Of a stretch of 64,000 bases of DNA, positions 33,101 to 44,613 are shown in pieces. This stretch comes from Avena insularis (Eukaryota > Streptophyta > Magnoliopsida > Poales > Poaceae). The stretch covers positions 305,885,132-305,949,131 of the forward strand of contig CM042689.1 of assembly GCA_023614405.1 (NCBI GenBank). Reading direction: 5' to 3'. Position numbers and translations under genes: made by a program. Position 1 is the first letter of the stretch; the number at the start of each line of letters is the position of its first letter. A model generated the notes under the pieces. The model was not told where the DNA came from. It searched no databases and saw nothing but the letters and a program-made list of their open reading frames with translations.

Positions 33101-36100
33101 TCCTCCTAGATCCAACGGCCGCCATCGCTCCTTACCATTTCGGTGATGCGCCTTGGGACGATGGGCCTCGCCCTAACGCCCTCCTGCTCCCTCCCGCGTG
33201 TGCAGGCGCTACGGCTGGGCTGGTTTTGCCTCACGGGCCTACCTCCCCCTCACAGCTGGCCCATGGAACTCCTCCCTCGTTTCCCTTTTTCAATTTCCTC
33301 CTAGATCTGAATTTAGCAAATTGTTTTAAATAGTTTTAAAAATGTAAAATGACACAAATGACCTAGATCTAAATTTTCAGGGATACCCTAATGTTTCCAC
33401 TAACATGCAGAGCCATTACCCAACCCTTTTGATGTTTAGGATCAATATGATAAACCTTATGCTAGGATCTGCCCTTATCACTAAATAAATTCTCGAGAAG
33501 GTTTTACAAACCCAAATGGAGTAACTCCAATTTTTACTGAAAGGTACCAACCATACCTTGCATGTCCCATAGGCCCCATAGTCACTTGCTTCCAAAATTG
33601 CTGGTAGCAAAAATAAAAAAACAAAGCCTTTTCTGCCTTTAGAAATTTCCCTAGGTCAAACCAAATGAGGTTTTGATCTAATTCCAACTCTCAGAGGACA
33701 CACATAACCATATCTTCCAAAATCCATCAGCCCATATTTTTATGAGCCTCTATTGAAATTTAGTGAAATAAACTCTTTTGTGCATGGTTTATTCACTATT
33801 AAAATCATTACAATAGCTCTGTGACTCTAAACATGTTGATTCCAATTTCTACATAAAGGTACTCTCAGTGCCTAGTATGTGTCCTTGGAATCAACTAAAA
33901 AGCTTCTGTAAAATAAATCTGATGAAAAAGACAAATATGGTCTAGTACTGCCTTTGGGAATTTATCAAGGGCATTTTGGTAATTTTTGAGGATATTCCAA
34001 CTCATATTGATTAATTCCATCAAATTCTACCTTTTAACCAAAGTAAATGATTTTTGGAACTCCAGAGAAGTTCTGGTGAATTATTTCCTAAAAATAGGGT
34101 TTATCCATTATAAAATCCATTATAAATCAAGGGAAATTGATAAAATAGTGAAACCACTTATGTTGGCTTCATTTATCAATACCTATCTGATGGTATCATT
34201 TTTATAGAATGGTATCATACAAATCAAGTCCTTTAGCAAAAACCCTCTCATAGGTAGTTCCCAGACTCTAAATCCAAAGGCATCTTTTCCCTAAGGCCTC
34301 CAAATCTTATTCCATCCAATCAAATCAAACCCCCCAACATCCTACTGATGTTTATCATGTATTTCACCTTTGCTTGTTGTATGGTTTGATGCTTGTATGC
34401 CTTGTATTGATTTGTGTATTGTTTGTTTGCATGTATGCTCAATAACGGCGATAGTTGCGATTGTGTGACGCCGAGAAGAAGGAAGCATCGGGGACATATT
34501 ATTATTGTTATTATTGGTATTCTGGTATATCTAACGCCGTCAAGGGACATCTCGCTGGTCACAGGCAAGCCACCATTCCTGAACTCCTATATTAACCTAC
34601 CTTTGTTTATCAACTGTTTTATATCTCGTTTATAAATTGCATAATCACAGGCATGGTTTGTGTCAAATAAAAGTGCTTGAGTAACTTGGCTCCTCCAAGT
34701 TATGGATGTGTGTCCATTGGGACACCTACCCTTTTTACACCTATTTTTACCCCCTTTAGATCGAGGCTAAGATGATTAACATTTTCCCTCTTGGAACCCA
34801 CAGATTTTTCAATGATAAAACTATTTTGGGTTTTACCCTACTACAAAGTTTTCAAAATAAAACCCTTGGAAATAGGCATCGTTTCCGAGTGGAAGTTTTA
34901 CTAAAGAAGATATGAGGTGGATGAAGGAAAGATAATGAAGAGAAAGATAAGTAAAGGAAAGTTAAGTAAGAGAAAGAGAAGGGATGTTCTAAGCAAATGT
35001 CCGAAACAATTTATCCGTGCAACCACATTATCCCAGGCGCTAGGGCTTAGCTCGTAGTTGTAATCCTTAGCCGGGGCTGCTTGTACTTGTTTAACGGGAG
35101 CAATCCCTGGAAGCCCGAGTGGACTCTACTCTAGGTCTGCGGATCTGGGGCCTCCATCGCCCGCTATGGCGGCAGTGTCGGTGCAACAATTGGGTCTCCC
35201 GCGGACGGTATGTTTTAGGTGTAGGGAAGGAAGTGGAGTCAACAATTGTATATTGCCAAGCCGAGGGTTTGGGTATTCGGAAGTGCTGTAGGGAGGACTA
35301 AGGCCATAGTGCCGCATACTCGTGCCGGGGAGAACAAACCCAAAAGGAAAAGCCACCTTTGCTAGGGATGGACAAATGAAAAGATAAGTTTGATTATCCG
35401 AAACCCCGTCTATAATGTGTAGTGGGCCGTGCTTAAATCCCGGCGGATGTATTGATTCTTGTGGGTAAAGTGCGCAAACTCTGCAAAGTCTAATCTATTC
35501 AAATAGCCGTGTCCACGGTCAAGGACAGTTGGAATGGAAAGTGCTAGGAGGACCCTTCGGATAAGTTGAGATGAAATAAAGGATGTGACTTGGTCATGAG
35601 GAAAGATAAGAATGAGTTTGGTTTTGACCAGTGATGGTCAAAGAAGTTTAAAAAGGGTTTTACAACAAAATTGTTTTAAATCTTTTAACAAGGATGTGGA
35701 GATGTCCGGATTTTCAAAAGTAGGCATGATTTCCAAAAAAAAACTCTTTTTCAACAAAGATGTAGACATGCCAATGTTAGGTCTTTCAAAAGCAACTATA
35801 GTGTAGAGCTATCTCACCATAGCCCAATATGCATGATTCTTATTACCTTGACTCGGTGGTTTGCGAGTACATTCAAAGTACTCACCGGCATTGTCCCTAG
35901 CTATTTACTTGGCCAGATTGCAGATGTTAAGAAGGAACGAAGGTGTCGACGTCTATGCGAGTTGGGCTGTCTTCCCAGTCAGTTACCTCTAGGTTAAGGC
36001 ATGGGCTCTGTGCTTGAAAACTTCCGTTATCTGTGTTGTATTCGCCATAATGGCCACTTTGTAAGTTTCTACTCGTTACTATATGGATGTTGTAATGATA

Positions 36101-36190
36101 CTAGTAGGTTATGCTCATAGCTCACTAATCATGGGAACGTGAATTGTATGCATAACGGGTATTCTCGGACCGTAAATACGGGGTGCCACA
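30196..36190 (+). mobile_element. Very long solo LTR (5,995 bp) inserted in Gypsy gag
   Basis: Begins TGTAACATCCCAA and ends ACGGGGTGCCACA, so the termini pair as TGTrrCAyCCC. Perfect CTTGC duplications flank it. No duplicated end, primer site or polypurine tract occurs inside, and no retroelement protein is encoded, so it is one LTR and not a full element. Internal landmarks are an AT-rich first 2.2 kb, a C/T-rich then GC-rich block at about 32460-33250, and a further AT-rich stretch. The start matches the element at 61046 (TGTCACATCCCAA). Confidence 0.88.
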
Positions 36191-36195
36191 CTTGC
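36191..36195 (+). repeat. Target-site duplication CTTGC (right)
   Basis: Partner of 30191-30195. Removing one copy plus the LTR restores the gag reading YGRRRERRSKRRSLVFDYRD. Confidence 0.95.
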
Positions 36196-38051
36196 TGCGG
36201 CGCTCGCGCCTGCGGCCGTAGTCGTCTTCGTCATCCGAATGTGCTCGGGTTACGAAATCCTTGCCATATGCCCACTGGTTGGCGATGTCCATGAGGTGGT
36301 CAAGCGTCTTAGGCTTGACGCGCCTGAGCTTCTCCTTGAAATCTAGGCGCCTGGCATCGTCCTTGAAGGCGTCGATTGCCCGTTCTTCAAAGATGTGCGC
36401 GGCGGAGTTCTTGATGTGAGACCAGCGGAGTATGTACGAGCGGATGGACTCGTTGGACCGTTGGGTGCACGCCCGTATCTCTTCGATTGAAGCTGGCCTC
36501 TTGTTGGTTCTCTTGAAGTTGTGGATGAAGCTCTATGCCAGCTCTTCCTAGCTTCAGATGGAGCCGGTGGATAAGTTGCTGAGCCAGACCCTGGATGCGC
36601 CTGTCAGCTGCAGCTGACGGCATTGTAAGGCGGTGTTCTTGTTTCCGCCATGGAGCTTGACTGACGACAGGACCGCCGAGCCAGGCCTTTGGCTCCTGCG
36701 TGACGTAGAACTTTGGGTTGTCCGAAGGGAGCTTGAAATTTTTCGACATCCGCGTTTGCCAAACAGATCTACTGAAGCATCTGGCTCCGCGCAGCTCTCC
36801 ATCGTCTTCTTCTTTGTACTCAGTTGAGCACGCGCGTTTAGCACGTTCTTTGTCGATCTTGCATTGGGTGAGCTCGTTGCGAGCGTCATAGTTTCTGCTG
36901 CGGCGCCGTGGGCTCTTGCGACGCCGGGGCAGGTTGTGCTCGTCTTCCTCGGATGAGGGTGTAGGGCTTCGGTTGAACTTGACCGCAACTTTTTTCTTCG
37001 GCTCCCTAGGAGCATAATCGTGTAGCACAGCTCCGACGAGTCTGAGGCCAGCTAGCACGGATTTGTGCATGCCGCTCTTCGGGTCGCCCACCGGAGGTGG
37101 GTGGTACGCGACATATGTAGTGGCTGCCATGATCGCAGCCTGCGGCGTTTTCGGCATGACGTTGTCGTGCGAGTCCATCGTCATGAAGGACGTGTTGAGG
37201 GCCCTAGTGACCTCGCATTGTGTGGAGGGGTCCATGCGCTCCGTGCAGGAGCGGTACTTGTTGGCGTTGTTGCCATGCAAAGTGGAACCATCAGCGGCGG
37301 AGAGCACAACTCGCCGCGCACTGGATTCTATGGCTGCCTTCTTACGCTTGTCGAGCTCCTCCATCAGCTTCACCTACCGGTTTTGCTCGTCAATGAGGAG
37401 GAGGTGGTAGGCTATCAGTAGATCCCATGAAGCATTCACAGGTAGGATTTTGTTGCCTGCCATGGCCTCACATGCCTGACGCCAGCCTTCCTTTTTGAGG
37501 TTGATCCGGTTGTAGGCATGAGTGTCGCCTTCATTGGGCCTGTTAGGCGGATCCCCCCGTTTCCTCCGTTCTCATCTTGCGTGTTGAGAGGAGGATTGGG
37601 TGTTTGCTGTGGCACTTGAACCTGGCGGCAAGTCCGTTACGTTGTTGATGGCGACGGTGCATAGGTAGTGCCCGCGAATTGGATCACTACTGTCGTATCT
37701 TTCGAATCCGGAACCGTAGGTTCCTTCATCCGAAGGTGGGCCACACAGATCGGAGTTGCAGATGTTGCTGTCATCCGAGTCATCTGTCAGCATCGACGCG
37801 TGCAACGCGTCGATGGGTGGGACCCATGAAGCGGGGCTGATGGATGGTGGTGGAACCCACTCTAGGAGGCGGAGGGTGCCGGTCTGCCCCACCTGGAAGC
37901 AGAATCTCCCGAACAGCATCTCGAGCCCGTCGCCGACGGACTCGAAATCCTTTAGGGTGGCCGGCGAGTGGGTGGTGAAGTCGAAGGCATCGAAGAGGAG
38001 TTGGATCTCCATTGCCAATGAGTTGTAGATCGCTCTGGATGGAACCGTCAT
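36196..38051 (-). pseudogene. Gypsy gag, N-terminal and central part
   Basis: Gag starts at ATG 38051-38049 (MTVPSRAIYNSLAMEIQLLF), 25 bases inside the primer site. It continues through an acidic/Ser-rich segment, PKKKVAVKFNRSPTPSSEED, RRRKSPRRRSRNY and the capsid-like core NFKLPSDNPKFYVTQEPKAW...NTALQCRQLQLTGA. The end is ERRS at the solo LTR. Gag would form the particle that packages element RNA. At least two frameshifts (near 37400-37570 and 36700) and stops break it. Confidence 0.82.
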
Positions 38052-38075
38052 GACCGCATGATCAGCGTCCCCGCT

Positions 38076-38092
38076 TCCCACAGACGGCGCCA
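38076..38092 (-). promoter_or_regulatory. Primer binding site of the Gypsy element
   Basis: The minus strand reads TGGCGCCGTCTGTGGGA two bases inside the LTR boundary at 38095. This is the common plant Gypsy primer site, and it fixes the right-hand LTR as the 5' LTR. Confidence 0.85.
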
Positions 38093-38094
38093 AT

Positions 38095-38584
38095 TGACGA
38101 GGTTCGATCTCATCAGTGCCCATTGTTATGGACTTGGGTTTGGAGAAGATGGGAATGCTGGAAGTTGTGGAACAGTTAACAGACAAGCAACACATGGACA
38201 CGAGGTTTACCCAGGTTCAGGCCCTCGGAGGGAAAACCCTACTCCTGCTTGTTTGCTCTTGATTATGGCGGAACCGGAAGTTACAGGGGTGCGCAGATGC
38301 AATATGGCGTGAGGTGCATATGCGGTCTTGGAAGAGATCCTTCTCGTCGTACCCTCCTGGCCTTTATATAGATAGACAAGTCCCGGGCTTAGGTCGAGTC
38401 GGTTACAAATTAGGGTTGGTGCCCTTTGAAATTCTATCTAATCTAGACTTGTCCTCCAAGAAGTCGAAAACGTCATGGGTTTGGGCCACCCGAAGTCTTC
38501 ATGGGCCGCGTGTCTTTACGTGGGCCTTCCTTGGGCTGGACCAGGTATACCAATGTCGTGTACCCATGGGGTATATCCATGTCA
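38095..38584 (-). repeat. 5' LTR of the Gypsy element
   Basis: Plus-strand ends are TGACGAGGTTCG and CCATGTCA. It matches 20163-20653. A TATATAAA promoter box on the minus strand at 38363-38370 would drive gag-pol. Confidence 0.93.
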
Positions 38585-39934
38585 CCCGCCATTGAGGTTC
38601 GTCCAACAAAAAGTGCCTGGTAGCAGGACTTGGCCGTATAGCAGTTGCTCGGGTCCCAATTCCACTTGAAGACATCGTGCGTACCCTATGTCAGGTTGAC
38701 CTCCTCTAGCCGTTCTGCCACCTCCAGGAGCTCTCTGATAGTAGTAGCCCCAATATCCAGGGAAACATCATGTAACTAGCCCCCAACAACACCCTCACGA
38801 ATTTTGCGTGTGGCAACGACGCTTGCTGGCACTGTCACAAACAAGTTTGGTGCTACTTCGCAAATCCGTCCACATGGAAGCCACTTGTCTGTCTAGAATA
38901 GGGTTGTGGCACCGTCCCTACCACCAAGACAGTCGCCACATCGAAGAGCTGCCTTGACAATCCTGGCACCCGAACGTCAAGCTCTTACGAAGGTTTATCC
39001 AATTCTACGCGCTTCAGTCATAGCCAACTAGCCCTTAGCACAATGTTCATGAGTCACAAGTTGGGTATGCCTAGGCCTCCCATCTCCTTGGGAATACATA
39101 CCCTGTCCCATGCCACTAGGTAGTGCCTACCATGCATGTCCTTTATCCCTTTCCAGAGGAATCCCCTTTATGATTTTCTCAATGGCAATGATGACCTCTA
39201 TAGGTATGTCAAGGGACATCATTGCGAAGAACAGGATGGTGGAAAGCATTGTCTTTACCAGTTCTAGTCGCCCTCCTCGGTTGAGCATAGAGGCTTTCCA
39301 TGATGGCAACTTGGCGGCCACCAAGTTGACCAGCGACTGAAGTTGTGCGGCTGATGGTTTCTACAGCGAGATTGGTAAACCCAAATAATGGAGTGGGAAC
39401 TGCGTGATCAGGCACTGCAACTCCTGAGTCACCAGGGTCCGTCCTTCCTCGGAGCACCTTATCAAGTTGGCCGAGCATTGGAGAAGTTAGTGTAGAGTCC
39501 AGATGTCACGCCGAAGTCGGCGATGGTCCCGGAGATCACCTAAAATTACATTACTGTTGGTCATAGGAAGGTGACCACATCATCAGCATAAATCGAGGTG
39601 CGCTACCGCAAGCCTGACACCACAAGTCGGGTGAGGAGGCCTGGGCTTTCAGCTTTGACAACCATGAAATGGGAGACTTCCATGAGAAGGATGAAAAGCT
39701 GCGGGGAGAGCGGGTCTCCCTGCCAAGTCCCCGCCTATTGGCCACTTTTGCCCCAGGACAGCCATTCAGGAGGATGCGTGTGGAGGCTGTAGAGAGAAAG
39801 GTGCAGATGCACGCGAGGAGGCATTCTCCAAAGGCTATTTTCTTGAGGACTTCAAGAAGGAAGGCCTAGTCCACTACGTCAAAAGCCTAGGTGATGTCTA
39901 GTTTGAACAACACTTTTGGGGTCTTGCTAACGTG
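38585..39934 (-). pseudogene. LINE reverse transcriptase, central and C-terminal part
   Basis: The minus strand reads KVLFKLDITKAFDVVDWAF, RILLNGCPGAKVANRRGLRQ-like and the catalytic IYADDVV at 39579-39590. Thumb-region sequence follows: LVAAKLPSWKASMLNRGGRL with TMLSTILFFAMMSLDIP. Then comes WNWDPSNCYTAKSCYQALF, directly before the Gypsy insertion. Several frame changes and stops are present. Domain order is that of L1-type plant LINEs. Confidence 0.85.
39930..39934 (+). repeat. Target-site duplication of the 1.4-kb solo LTR (left, ACGTG)
   Basis: ACGTG here and GCGTG at 41371-41375, one mismatch. Confidence 0.65.
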
Positions 39935-41370
39935 TGATGTCTACGCATGCTTCTATTCTTATAGATAGTGTTGGGACTCCAAGTGCAGAGGTTTGTAGAA
40001 TAGAGGCAAGTTTCCCTTAAGTGGATCACCCAAGGTTTATCGGACTCAGGGAGGAAGAGGTCAAAGATATCCCTCTCAAGCAACCATGCAATTAAGATAC
40101 AAGAAGTCTCTTGTGTCCCCAACACACCCAATACACTTGTTAGGTGTATATGTGCACTAGTTCGGCGAAGAGATAGTGAAATACAAGTAATATGGATGAT
40201 TATAAGTGGTAACTGCAATCTGAAATAAAAATGGCAGCAAGCAAACATGTAGGAGGACTGGTTGTAAACGGTGTTTTAATGCTTAGAAACAAGGTCTAGG
40301 GATCATACTTTCACTAGTAGACACTCTCAACAATGATAACATAATTGAACACATAAATATCTTCTCTTTACTATGCTATCTTGAACTACTCTCCGGTTGG
40401 ATAACAAACACCAATTCATTGCATAGGGCTATAAAAGCACTCCTTAAAGTTCGCATTCTCCATCTAGGTAACCCCACACTGTCATCTTGAGCGCTAGATG
40501 GTTCCAGACAAACACCACAATTTCATAGAGACATCCAACTCAAATTTTAACTTATGATAAGTATTTCTGTAATCTTTAGCCTAAGAGCCACACACGATGC
40601 GCACACTGTCACCTTCACGCACGTGGGACAAGGTGTCTCCAGAGATCACATTAATAAAATCACTTGAATAGCATAATAGACAAAGAGTAGCATCTACTTA
40701 TTCAACTAGATTACAAAGCTCATGATCACAATAAGATCACACCATGGAGAGAGAGATGAACACATAGCTACCGGTAGAGCCCTTAGCCTCGGGGGAGAAC
40801 TACTCCCTCCTCATCATGGGAGTCAACAACGGCGATGGAGATGGCGGTGGAGTCAATGGAGATGGCTCCGGGGGCAATTCCCTGTCTCGGCAGGGTGCCG
40901 GAACAGAGACTTCTGTCCCCCGAATCTCATCTTCAGTGGCGGCAGTGCTGCGGAACTTTTCGTGGAATTCTGATATAATGCCTAGGGTTTTTGCCTCGTA
41001 GGGATTATATAGGCGAAGGGGCAAGGTCGATGGAGAGCCAGGGGGCACACCCTAGGGCGGCGCGCCCTCCTGGCCGCGCCTGGGCCAGGTGTGGCCGCCC
41101 TAGGGTGCACCCCATCTCCTCTGGACTCTGTGTTCGCCTCTGAAAAATAGGAAGTTCGGCTTTTGTTTCATCCAATTCCGAGAATATTTCTTTACTGGCT
41201 TTTCTGAAACCAAAAACAGCAGAAAACAGGAACTGGCACTATGGCATCTTGTTAATAGGTTAGTTCCAAAAAATGCATAAAAATGCCACAAAGTGTATAC
41301 AAAACATAAAGCAATTGGTGTAAAACAAGCATGGAGCATAAAAAATTATAGATATGTTTCCAACGTATCA
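39935..41370 (-). mobile_element. Solo LTR (1,436 bp) of an Athila-like Gypsy family
   Basis: The minus strand begins TGATACGTTGGAAACATATC and ends GCATGCGTAGACATCA. It shares long blocks with the LTR at 54372-55925, for example around 41130-41300 versus 55680-55870. The minus-strand TATATAA near 41008 corresponds to TATATAA near 55551 in that LTR. It splits the LINE reverse transcriptase. No internal domain is left, so it is a solo LTR. Confidence 0.82.
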
Positions 41371-42557
41371 GCGTGAAACTTATGAGCTGTCCCTGAACCA
41401 TCATGAAGTTTTCATGCAAGCATCGTCCACGCACAAAAGTGCTCTGGTGCATCCCTACCAATTGGGGCAGTAAGGGCGCAATGCGGTTTGTGGTCACTTT
41501 GGTCACCCACTTGGCAATGCCTTGAATCAGGCTGATGGGCCGGAAGTCCCGAATCTCTTTCGCGCCCGGCTTCTTGGGTAGGAGCGTGATGAAGGCATTG
41601 TTCACCGCTCCAAATCCACGACAGTCTTGTCGAGAAAGCGAGTGGAAGGCCTCCATAACATCGGCCTTAATTATGACCCAACGGGTCACAAAGAAGCGTG
41701 CAGAAAACCCATCTGACCCGGGGCACTTGTCCAAAGGCATGCCCCAGATGGCAGCCAACACCTCCTCTTCCATGAAGATCCCACCAATATGTTGGAGGTC
41801 ACTAGATTGCAGATCAAGGTAGTCCAAATCGAGTGAGAATGGACGGTCATCATCTACTCCAAGGAAGTTCTCAAAGAATCTGTCCATGGCTTCTGCCTTC
41901 TCTACATGGTCTGAGACCCGGACATTATCCACTAGGAGGTGTCCAATGAAAATTTTCCTCCTCCGGTGACTAGCATGAGTGTGGAAAAAACGTGTGCATG
42001 CATCACCCTCCTAAAGCCAGAGTATCCGTTTGCCTTGCCAACGTTCTCTCCAGGGAGGCCAATTCAAGAAGCTTTTTTTTCAGGAGACAACGAAGACCAC
42101 GCTCTTCGGGCGAGAGCAGCCTACTTTCCATAGCAACATCGAAGCAGAGGATTAATTCCGTGGCCAGGAGGATATGCATTTTGACGTTGTCAATGAATTT
42201 GGCGCTCCATCGAGAAAGATCCTTAGCCACAGCTCGCAATTTAATGACAAGCCTTTTGAACGGGTTCGGCTCCCATTGCTGCGTCGACCACACAACTTCC
42301 ACCACTTCCATAAAGTCGTCCACTTTAGGCCAGAAGGATTGAAACTGGAACCTCCGTCCTCTCTTCGATTTGGGCATAAGACTGAGCAGCAGTGATCTAA
42401 GGGGCCCGATGACATAGCCGACAGGAGGGCATCGGGGTAGCAATGGGAGCTTGTTCTTCAGGAGTATGAACTTATTACTGGTGTCCAGTTCGTCTCTCCG
42501 TGTATGGCTCTCGCTGATTTCTGCTAAGGATTTTGGCAACGTAATTAACCCCAACAC
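41371..42557 (-). pseudogene. LINE ORF2, endonuclease end and reverse transcriptase N-terminal part
   Basis: The minus strand reads FQFQSFWPKVDDFMEVVEVV, WEPNPFKRLVIKLRAVAKDL and the linker of plant LINE ORF2. It then gives LDKCPGSDGFSARFF, AFITLLPKKPGAKEIRDFRP and STFVRGRCLHENFMMVQ, the first RT motifs. Only the last residues of the endonuclease could be present, so the copy is 5'-truncated or rearranged near 42400-42557. Confidence 0.85.
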
Positions 42558-43132
42558 ATTTCATACTTTTCTGCAGTCCACGGCGAGTGAAAACTCAGGA
42601 CAGGCGCCCGGATTGAAAGAAGCGAAAAGTTGGTGTATGGCAACACACATGACGTACCCCGCAAAAACAAGCGTACTACTAGTACATGCGAAGTAGAGTA
42701 CTGTCAGTCGGGGCAAGCGCGTATGGATTGATGAGGCGTGAAACAGTAACACCTTTCTTGAACTTGAAGCTGGTGAAACGGTCTACAAATAGGGCGTACG
42801 GTACGGAGTACTTGGCATGGTGGGCAGTCTAGTCACACTCTGAGAAACTTGTATCGTTTGGATTCTTGTTTCTCTGCAGGCACGCCTCGATAGTCAACAG
42901 CAGCCGGCTGGTGAAATTTACTAAGCCTGTAGTGAAGAAACCATTTTTCTCCTGATCGAAAGGAATCCTTTGATGTGCATTCATACGGGTCATCAATCAA
43001 CTTGCATGACGTGCTTCACGGGGAAAAACTCGTTGAACTTGGTACTACATGGATTATTTTATTTTCTTTTCTTTGCGGAAGCTTACTAGTACTGTATATG
43101 GATTAGATATTGTTCGGAAGGTTGCTCTAAAG
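42558..43132. other. Intergenic, nothing recognised
   Basis: 575 bases between the LINE 5' end and the right-hand Copia LTR. No element termini or coding motif is seen. Confidence 0.4.
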
Positions 43133-44060
43133 TGTTAAAAATATAAAAAATAATTCATATGATTTAATCTAAATAATAAACTGATAAAACATGATCATAC
43201 AGACAGTATTAAAATCAATCATGCAGATCAATAAGGTAGATGAACAGATTACATCTATATAAGATAAATCTATCACATCTACATCGAACGCTAGAAGTAG
43301 AAACTCTAGCAAAATCCAAAAAAGATAGTTGAGGATCACATACAGTGTAGACTGAATAGCAGCAGCATCAGTAGCAGCCGCAACGGTCGCAACAACATTG
43401 TCGCCCATGTTGAGGTTGTCGAAGAGGTTGGTGACGTCCGGGAAGAAGTCGTCGTTAGGTAAATCGTCGTCGGACGACGTCGTAGTTGCCAGTAGTCGCG
43501 TTTGAGCGCTTCCTAAAAACCTGATCGCCCCTCACCCGTACAGGTTCACGAGAGGCGGAGTTCCGGAGGCCTACTGTCCCAATCTGCGGTGAACGCCGCA
43601 AGCCGGGATGAGGAAGACGAAGACGGCGACGCAAGGTTCTGGAGGTAGGCACGTGTGTGGATTGATCACCGATTAGGTTTAGCGCAGACGCTTATATAGT
43701 GCAGGTCAGGAAGATCGTGGGGCATAGCTCATGTCCGAGTCGGTAACAGCCTACAATCTGTAAAGCTCGGCTCGGCGAGATTCCAGCAACCAATGGCGCA
43801 CGCGCGTCATGACGAGGCGATGCGTGGCGAGGCGGGCGACGTCGAAGGAGGAGTGCGTGATGGCCTCTCTCCTTCTCACACCATAGTGAGTGGTGCAACA
43901 CTCTACTATATAAGGTGGTTCAACTCCCCTTTCACTAGCAATGTGAGACTAAATTTTAGCACCACTAGCACAACCATATGCTGCCATACACAAGTGGGCC
44001 AAAGGGAATTTCAGAATTTGTCTAATGGACCAACATCCCCAAACTCACCAAATTCCAACA
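43133..44060 (-). repeat. 3' LTR of the minus-strand Copia element (about 928 bp)
   Basis: The minus strand starts TGTTGGAATTTGGTGAG after TGTGTGGGAT (polypurine-like) and ends TTTTTAACA at 43133, with TGTT/AACA termini. A TATATAA box (minus, 43692-43698) and a GC-rich leader follow the pattern of an active LTR. The left boundary rests on the TG/CA rule alone because the partner LTR is outside the window. Confidence 0.55.
43692..43698 (-). promoter_or_regulatory. TATA box in the Copia LTR
   Basis: The minus strand reads CACTATATAAGCG about 370 bases into the LTR, followed by a C-rich leader. Confidence 0.5.
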
Positions 44061-44613
44061 ATCCCACACAAAGCTTCATTGGCACATCACATCACTTTTA
44101 TTCCAGAACATTGTTTTATATACTGTTGTGTAGTGGAGACTATTAAGTTGAACTTCCACGTTAAAATTCATGCTACACTAGCTAGCAACTTGAATAGTGG
44201 ACTATGTCTTGAACTACAAGTTTTCTGCGCGCTAGTTTTACACAAAATCTAGACCGATACAGGGCTGCCATTGGCTTCCCCGCGGTTTGGAGCTTATGCG
44301 TCATACTCTAGGGCCTTTCATGAGTTTATTAGATAGCACCCAACTCTCACGGACTACAACGTTTGACAGTCAGACTCATATAGATGTGTTCCTCAAGAGA
44401 TGTTCTGCAGGACAACATCTCTGCTTATAAAAGCCATTTGGAACACATTAAGATAAATATCAACCTGCCATGCAGATTAAGAGATTATTGCATCTTTATG
44501 GAGATGTAAATATAATATGGGGATACTCTCCTCTTAGCTGTCCAACAGCTTGTCTCCCAACTCTAATTCACGGGATCTCCGATCACATAGAGTGGGTTAC
44601 CACTGTGATCAAC
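44061..44613 (-). other. Copia 3' untranslated region
   Basis: Non-coding stretch between the RNase H stop and the polypurine tract at about 44061-44071. No ORF of note. Confidence 0.5.

Larger units (their letters stand above)
20163..38584 (-). mobile_element. Complete Ty3/Gypsy retrotransposon with antisense ORF, minus strand
   Basis: Two LTRs (20163-20653 and 38095-38584) of about 490 bp enclose, in minus-strand order, a TGGCGCCGTCTGTGGGA primer site, gag, protease, reverse transcriptase, RNase H and integrase. After these comes a 5-kb region holding plus-strand open frames and then a polypurine tract. RT-RNase H-integrase order makes it Gypsy. Small LTRs and an extra ORF on the opposite strand between integrase and the 3' LTR suggest the Tat-type lineage (inference). 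Without the nested 6-kb solo LTR the element is about 12.4 kb. Multiple nonsense codons make it inactive. Confidence 0.93.
19524..42557 (-). mobile_element. L1-type LINE (minus strand), split by two LTR insertions
   Basis: Three minus-strand blocks, 42557-41371, 39934-38585 and 20162-19524, read in order as one non-LTR retrotransposon ORF2: endonuclease/linker, reverse transcriptase, then the zinc-binding 3' domain. They are separated by a solo LTR (39935-41370) and a full Gypsy element (20163-38584). A short T-run near 19525 (A-run on the coding strand) marks the likely 3' end. The 5' end near 42557 is truncated, since only the last part of the endonuclease is recognisable. Several frameshifts and stops show that it is dead. 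Confidence 0.82.

Noticed and set aside
30196..36190. Full-length non-coding element instead of solo LTR
   Set aside because: No second copy of either end, no primer site and no polypurine tract occurs between the target duplications.
37572..38201. Open frame beginning inside the Gypsy 5' LTR
   Set aside because: The part upstream of 38051 is LTR and primer-site sequence; gag more likely starts at the ATG at 38051.
43793..44252. Small plus-strand frames near a TATATAAGG
   Set aside because: They fall in the minus-strand Copia LTR and 3' untranslated region and have no family resemblance.
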